This document shows, in pieces, positions 61,711 through 64,000 of a stretch of DNA of 64,000 bases (within the stretch, counting starts at the first letter, position 1; every line of letters starts with the position of its first letter). Where the stretch lies: NCBI GenBank assembly GCA_029570205.1, contig JAKQSI010000058.1, positions 9,894-73,893 of the forward strand, given 5' to 3'. Position numbers and translations under genes: made by a program. This DNA comes from Candidatus Omnitrophota bacterium. Its GTDB lineage: Bacteria; Hinthialibacterota; Hinthialibacteria; Hinthialibacterales; JAKPRU01. The notes under the pieces are model-generated. The model made no database searches and had not been told where the DNA came from. It saw nothing but the letters and a program-made list of their open reading frames with translations.

Positions 61711-63654
61711 TCAGAACGCCAATGGACCGTTAAAATCGAGATTGTCTACCTTAGGAGTTTGCGTAGACATGTCCCGAACGACGGCGAGAAAATAGCCGCA
61801 GACCTGTTCCATGCCTTTAAAAAATGGGCCGTAGCGGTTCGCGATGACCCGGAGATTGGCCGGATCGGTCTTCTCACCTCGTGCGCGCACGCTCTTTTTC
61901 AAGAATGGAGAGAGAACCCGGTCTGCTGCCTCATCGAGATAGCAATAAAGCTGTTGGTCCTGAACCAGATCCCTGTGAACCTGGACGATTTTCTCGGTCA
62001 GGTCGGCGCACTCGGTTCCTGACAAATTGCCTTCTTGGAGGCGCGTCTCGATTTCCGCGACAAGTTCCTGCCCTTCTTTGGATTTATCGACTCCGGTCTG
62101 CAAGACTGTCTCTGCGTCATCCCAGAATCGAGCCAATTCCGACGGATCCGGGAGATAGAAAGATTTCAACGCTCTTTGGAGTCGCGGCCGGATATCGATT
62201 TCCTGCGCGCAGAGCTGATCGATTGCCTGCGCCAGGGGCATGATTTCCGTACCGTCAATTTTCGCGCCGCCTTCTGTAGCGTTGATACATCGCACGGCGG
62301 ATTCCGAGACATCCTGTTCGATGGATCGGAGATAGGAAAGCCAGAACTTACTGGTGGGAACATCCTGGCCCTCGTTGCCGGGAACATAAACCGGCTCGAA
62401 TTCCTCATGCGTCGGCCCGCTGCCCAGAAGTTCCACCACCATGTGACCGGGCCGGGAGGAGGGCGCGATGGTTCTCCGCAGGGCAGCGCCTTCCGCATGG
62501 GTTCCGCCACCGGTGCGCCCGAAAGAGAGATCCAATCCCACAAAGACAATCGGATCGCATCCCAGGTAGATAGCCAGGCTGAGCGCCGTCTGGGCGACAT
62601 TCAATCCGGGTTTGAGATAAAGCGGTACCCCCAGAGTTGTGGGAAACCGGCTGAGGGTTTTAGAGAACGGCAGCGGAAGAGAAACGAGTGTTGCCTCCAC
62701 TTGTTGGAGAACTTGCCAATAAACCGAGGGTGAGAAGAACAAGAAGGTTTCATCCATTTGGGGGAAATCGGCATAGTGTTTCAGATTCAACGGTGTCGGG
62801 TCGGCGGTTACGGAGATGTGAGGATGAATACCTTCCCTGCGTAAGATTGGGTAAGTCGTGTCCACCGCGATAATCAAGCCCCGTTCGCCGATCTTGCGCA
62901 GATGATGCTTGTTCCGATCCAAAGAGGGACCGGCGGCCACAATGAATCCCGGCGTTCCTTTCAGGATTCCCTGGAGAAGGGAGCCGCTCGGATGGGAGAA
63001 CATTGCGGGAAGGTTGCGAAGGATGTTTTCCTGGATCATCCCGCCGGATTCGACTTTCGTGCGCAGAAGGATCCGTCCGGCCTCCAGGCTTTCTTCCAGG
63101 GTTTGTTTAAGTCGCGCATAGAACTCCGGCGCACAGGCCATGGAAGGTTCATGTTCGGCAACCAGGACATCATCCAATGTGAGAGTCGTGAGCAGGTTGT
63201 TCAGGACCTGCCGGAACTCCTGCGGACTCGGATTGACAACAAGAACTGTGTGTTCATTTCCCAAAATCGGCGTGAGATCGCGAATCTCCAAGCCTTTTCG
63301 TATCACACCCTCCGATTGTTCCACGATAATCAGATTGTCAAGCGTTCCCTGGAGTCGGTACGCCAGCGACCAGATGTGATACCAGAGTCCGGCCCCAAAA
63401 ACAATCAGATTAAAAACAGGCTTTTGAGGGACTTTCGCATCGGCCCAGCGGTTCGCCTCTTTCTCGGGGTCACGCGAGCTGTGAAGCAGTATGAACTGCC
63501 CGTTTGCGGTACGGCGACGAAGACTTTTGAGAGCGCCTTCCCCGCCCACCCACTCCAAATCGTATTCATCCGGTGAAGGCCATTGGAGCCGTTCTTTGAG
63601 TACCGGATTTCGCTTTCCAAGAGATTGCAGATTCTTTTCCAGATATCCTGTCAT
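61711..63654 (-). CDS. DUF115/MAF-type glycosyltransferase-like protein
   Basis: 647 residues. The central DUF115 (MptE-like/Maf) region has GFIVAAGPSLDRNKHHLRKI, LIIAVDTTYPILRREGIHPHISVTADP and VFVGLDLSFGRTGGGTHAEG. The N-terminal region FNLIVFGAGLWYHIW is typical. MAF proteins add nonulosonic acids to flagellin in several bacteria; others are uncharacterised. The C-terminal 150 residues are helical. The ATG at 63654 has GAGGAA upstream. No flagellar genes are in the window, so the acceptor is unknown. Confidence 0.85.
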   Translation of the reverse strand: MTGYLEKNLQSLGKRNPVLKERLQWPSPDEYDLEWVGGEGALKSLRRRTANGQFILLHSSRDPEKEANRWADAKVPQKPVFNLIVFGAGLWYHIWSLAYRLQGTLDNLIIVEQSEGVIRKGLEIRDLTPILGNEHTVLVVNPSPQEFRQVLNNLLTTLTLDDVLVAEHEPSMACAPEFYARLKQTLEESLEAGRILLRTKVESGGMIQENILRNLPAMFSHPSGSLLQGILKGTPGFIVAAGPSLDRNKHHLRKIGERGLIIAVDTTYPILRREGIHPHISVTADPTPLNLKHYADFPQMDETFLFFSPSVYWQVLQQVEATLVSLPLPFSKTLSRFPTTLGVPLYLKPGLNVAQTALSLAIYLGCDPIVFVGLDLSFGRTGGGTHAEGAALRRTIAPSSRPGHMVVELLGSGPTHEEFEPVYVPGNEGQDVPTSKFWLSYLRSIEQDVSESAVRCINATEGGAKIDGTEIMPLAQAIDQLCAQEIDIRPRLQRALKSFYLPDPSELARFWDDAETVLQTGVDKSKEGQELVAEIETRLQEGNLSGTECADLTEKIVQVHRDLVQDQQLYCYLDEAADRVLSPFLKKSVRARGEKTDPANLRVIANRYGPFFKGMEQVCGYFLAVVRDMSTQTPKVDNLDFNGPLAF

Positions 63655-63796
63655 GCGTTTCCTCGTCTCTCGTGTCTTGCAAACGAGCCTAGTCTCGGCC
63701 GGATAAGACATCCAAGAGAATGTGCATCCCGGGCTGCATGTTATGGGGGAGTGTATGGGATCGGCCCTGCAAATCAAAGGGTGTGAAGACAGCCCA

Positions 63797-64000
63797 TTAA
63801 AGCAGCGATTTCACCTGGTCCAGCGTTTCCGCCTTCCGCAGCATGTTTTTGATTTCTTTCATTCTTTCCACTGTGTCTATCTTCTCCACAAGCGGAGCCA
63901 GAGATAATCCCGGATCTCCGAATTTGAGTTCCAGGCCCAGCAGGATCGCCTCCCGCAACCCTTCCATACGACCTTTCCCAATGCCTCTCTCCAAGCCTTC
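63797..64000 (-). CDS. C-terminal end of an Rpn/PD-(D/E)XK-like protein (cut by window edge)
   Basis: The last 67 codons are visible: ERGIGKGRMEGLREAILLGL, then ELKFGDPGLSLAPLVEKIDT and a helical end. The G-x-x-x-G-x-x-EG repeats followed by an alpha-helical tail with FGD are typical of C-termini of Rpn-type (recombination-promoting nuclease/transposase-like) and related proteins. The start lies beyond the window, so the family call rests on the tail alone. Confidence 0.55.
   Translation of the reverse strand, partial: EGLERGIGKGRMEGLREAILLGLELKFGDPGLSLAPLVEKIDTVERMKEIKNMLRKAETLDQVKSLL

Noticed and set aside
1-64000. CRISPR array, rRNA operon, prophage
   Set aside because: No regular spaced repeats, no rRNA sequence and no phage structural genes were seen.

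Overview
The window looks like a chromosomal segment of an uncultured, Gram-negative, heterotrophic bacterium. It carries essential housekeeping genes (alaS, metG, metK, holB, rsmB, rpe, four tRNAs). It also carries many secreted enzymes with Sec or Tat signals, an OmpP1/FadL-like beta-barrel, a bacterial microcompartment (BMC) gene set, and family types (DUF4838, DUF6259-like, exported TIM-barrel sugar isomerases) that are frequent in the PVC/FCB candidate phyla (Sumerlaeota, Hydrogenedentota, Planctomycetota and relatives). The taxonomic guess is an inference of low certainty; no rRNA is present.

Layout. 1-915: start of alaS, cut by the window edge. 1087-4930: a compact BMC locus on the minus strand (one hexameric shell protein, PduL phosphotransacylase, an HFCD-type flavoprotein, a CoA-acylating aldehyde dehydrogenase); all three enzymes carry an N-terminal helix of the encapsulation-peptide type. 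5332-10739: lytic transglycosylase, cysteine synthase, Tat-exported aldo/keto reductase, secreted glycosidase-like protein, glycosyltransferase. 10931-11226: two tRNA-Ser genes. 11461-22711: three large secreted glycoside-hydrolase-like proteins, an NhaD/CitMHS-type antiporter, a Tat-exported sugar-isomerase-fold protein and a GDPD phosphodiesterase. 22699-27033: one 1444-residue fused 2-hydroxyacyl-CoA-dehydratase activator/HgdB-type protein. 27371-34548: NicO metal exporter with a His-rich loop, the rsmB-PASTA-rpe operon, a YugP-type metalloprotease, a flavodoxin, tRNA-Gly and a STAS protein. 34621-38628: divergent pair of a Tat-exported fucose-isomerase-like protein and a DUF4838 glycosidase. 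38639-48387: envelope and polysaccharide genes (PmtA-like methyltransferase, GT4, GT2, O-antigen-ligase/TPR protein, giant TPR-DUF3857-transglutaminase protein). 48404-51025: BrnT/BrnA toxin-antitoxin pair with a likely operator, gamma carbonic anhydrase, threonine synthase. 51047-53871: a small Trp/Cys-rich protein, an IS1380-family remnant, an outer-membrane barrel and a sialidase-like protein. 54092-57555: metK-metG-tRNA-Met on one strand, preceded by a structured leader whose pairing resembles an H-type pseudoknot. 57903-64000: PEPCK/HprK-fold P-loop protein, holB, udk, DUF115 protein and the tail of an Rpn/PD-(D/E)XK-like gene.

How it fits together. The secreted glycosidases, sialidase, isomerases and aldo/keto reductase point to degradation of complex, probably decorated polysaccharides. 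The BMC would oxidise an aldehyde to acyl-CoA and acyl-phosphate, but its signature aldehyde-producing enzyme and vertex shell proteins are not in this window. Intergenic spacers are rich in short palindromic dispersed repeats of at least four families. The two most promising novel items are the metK leader RNA and the flavoprotein-containing mini-BMC locus.
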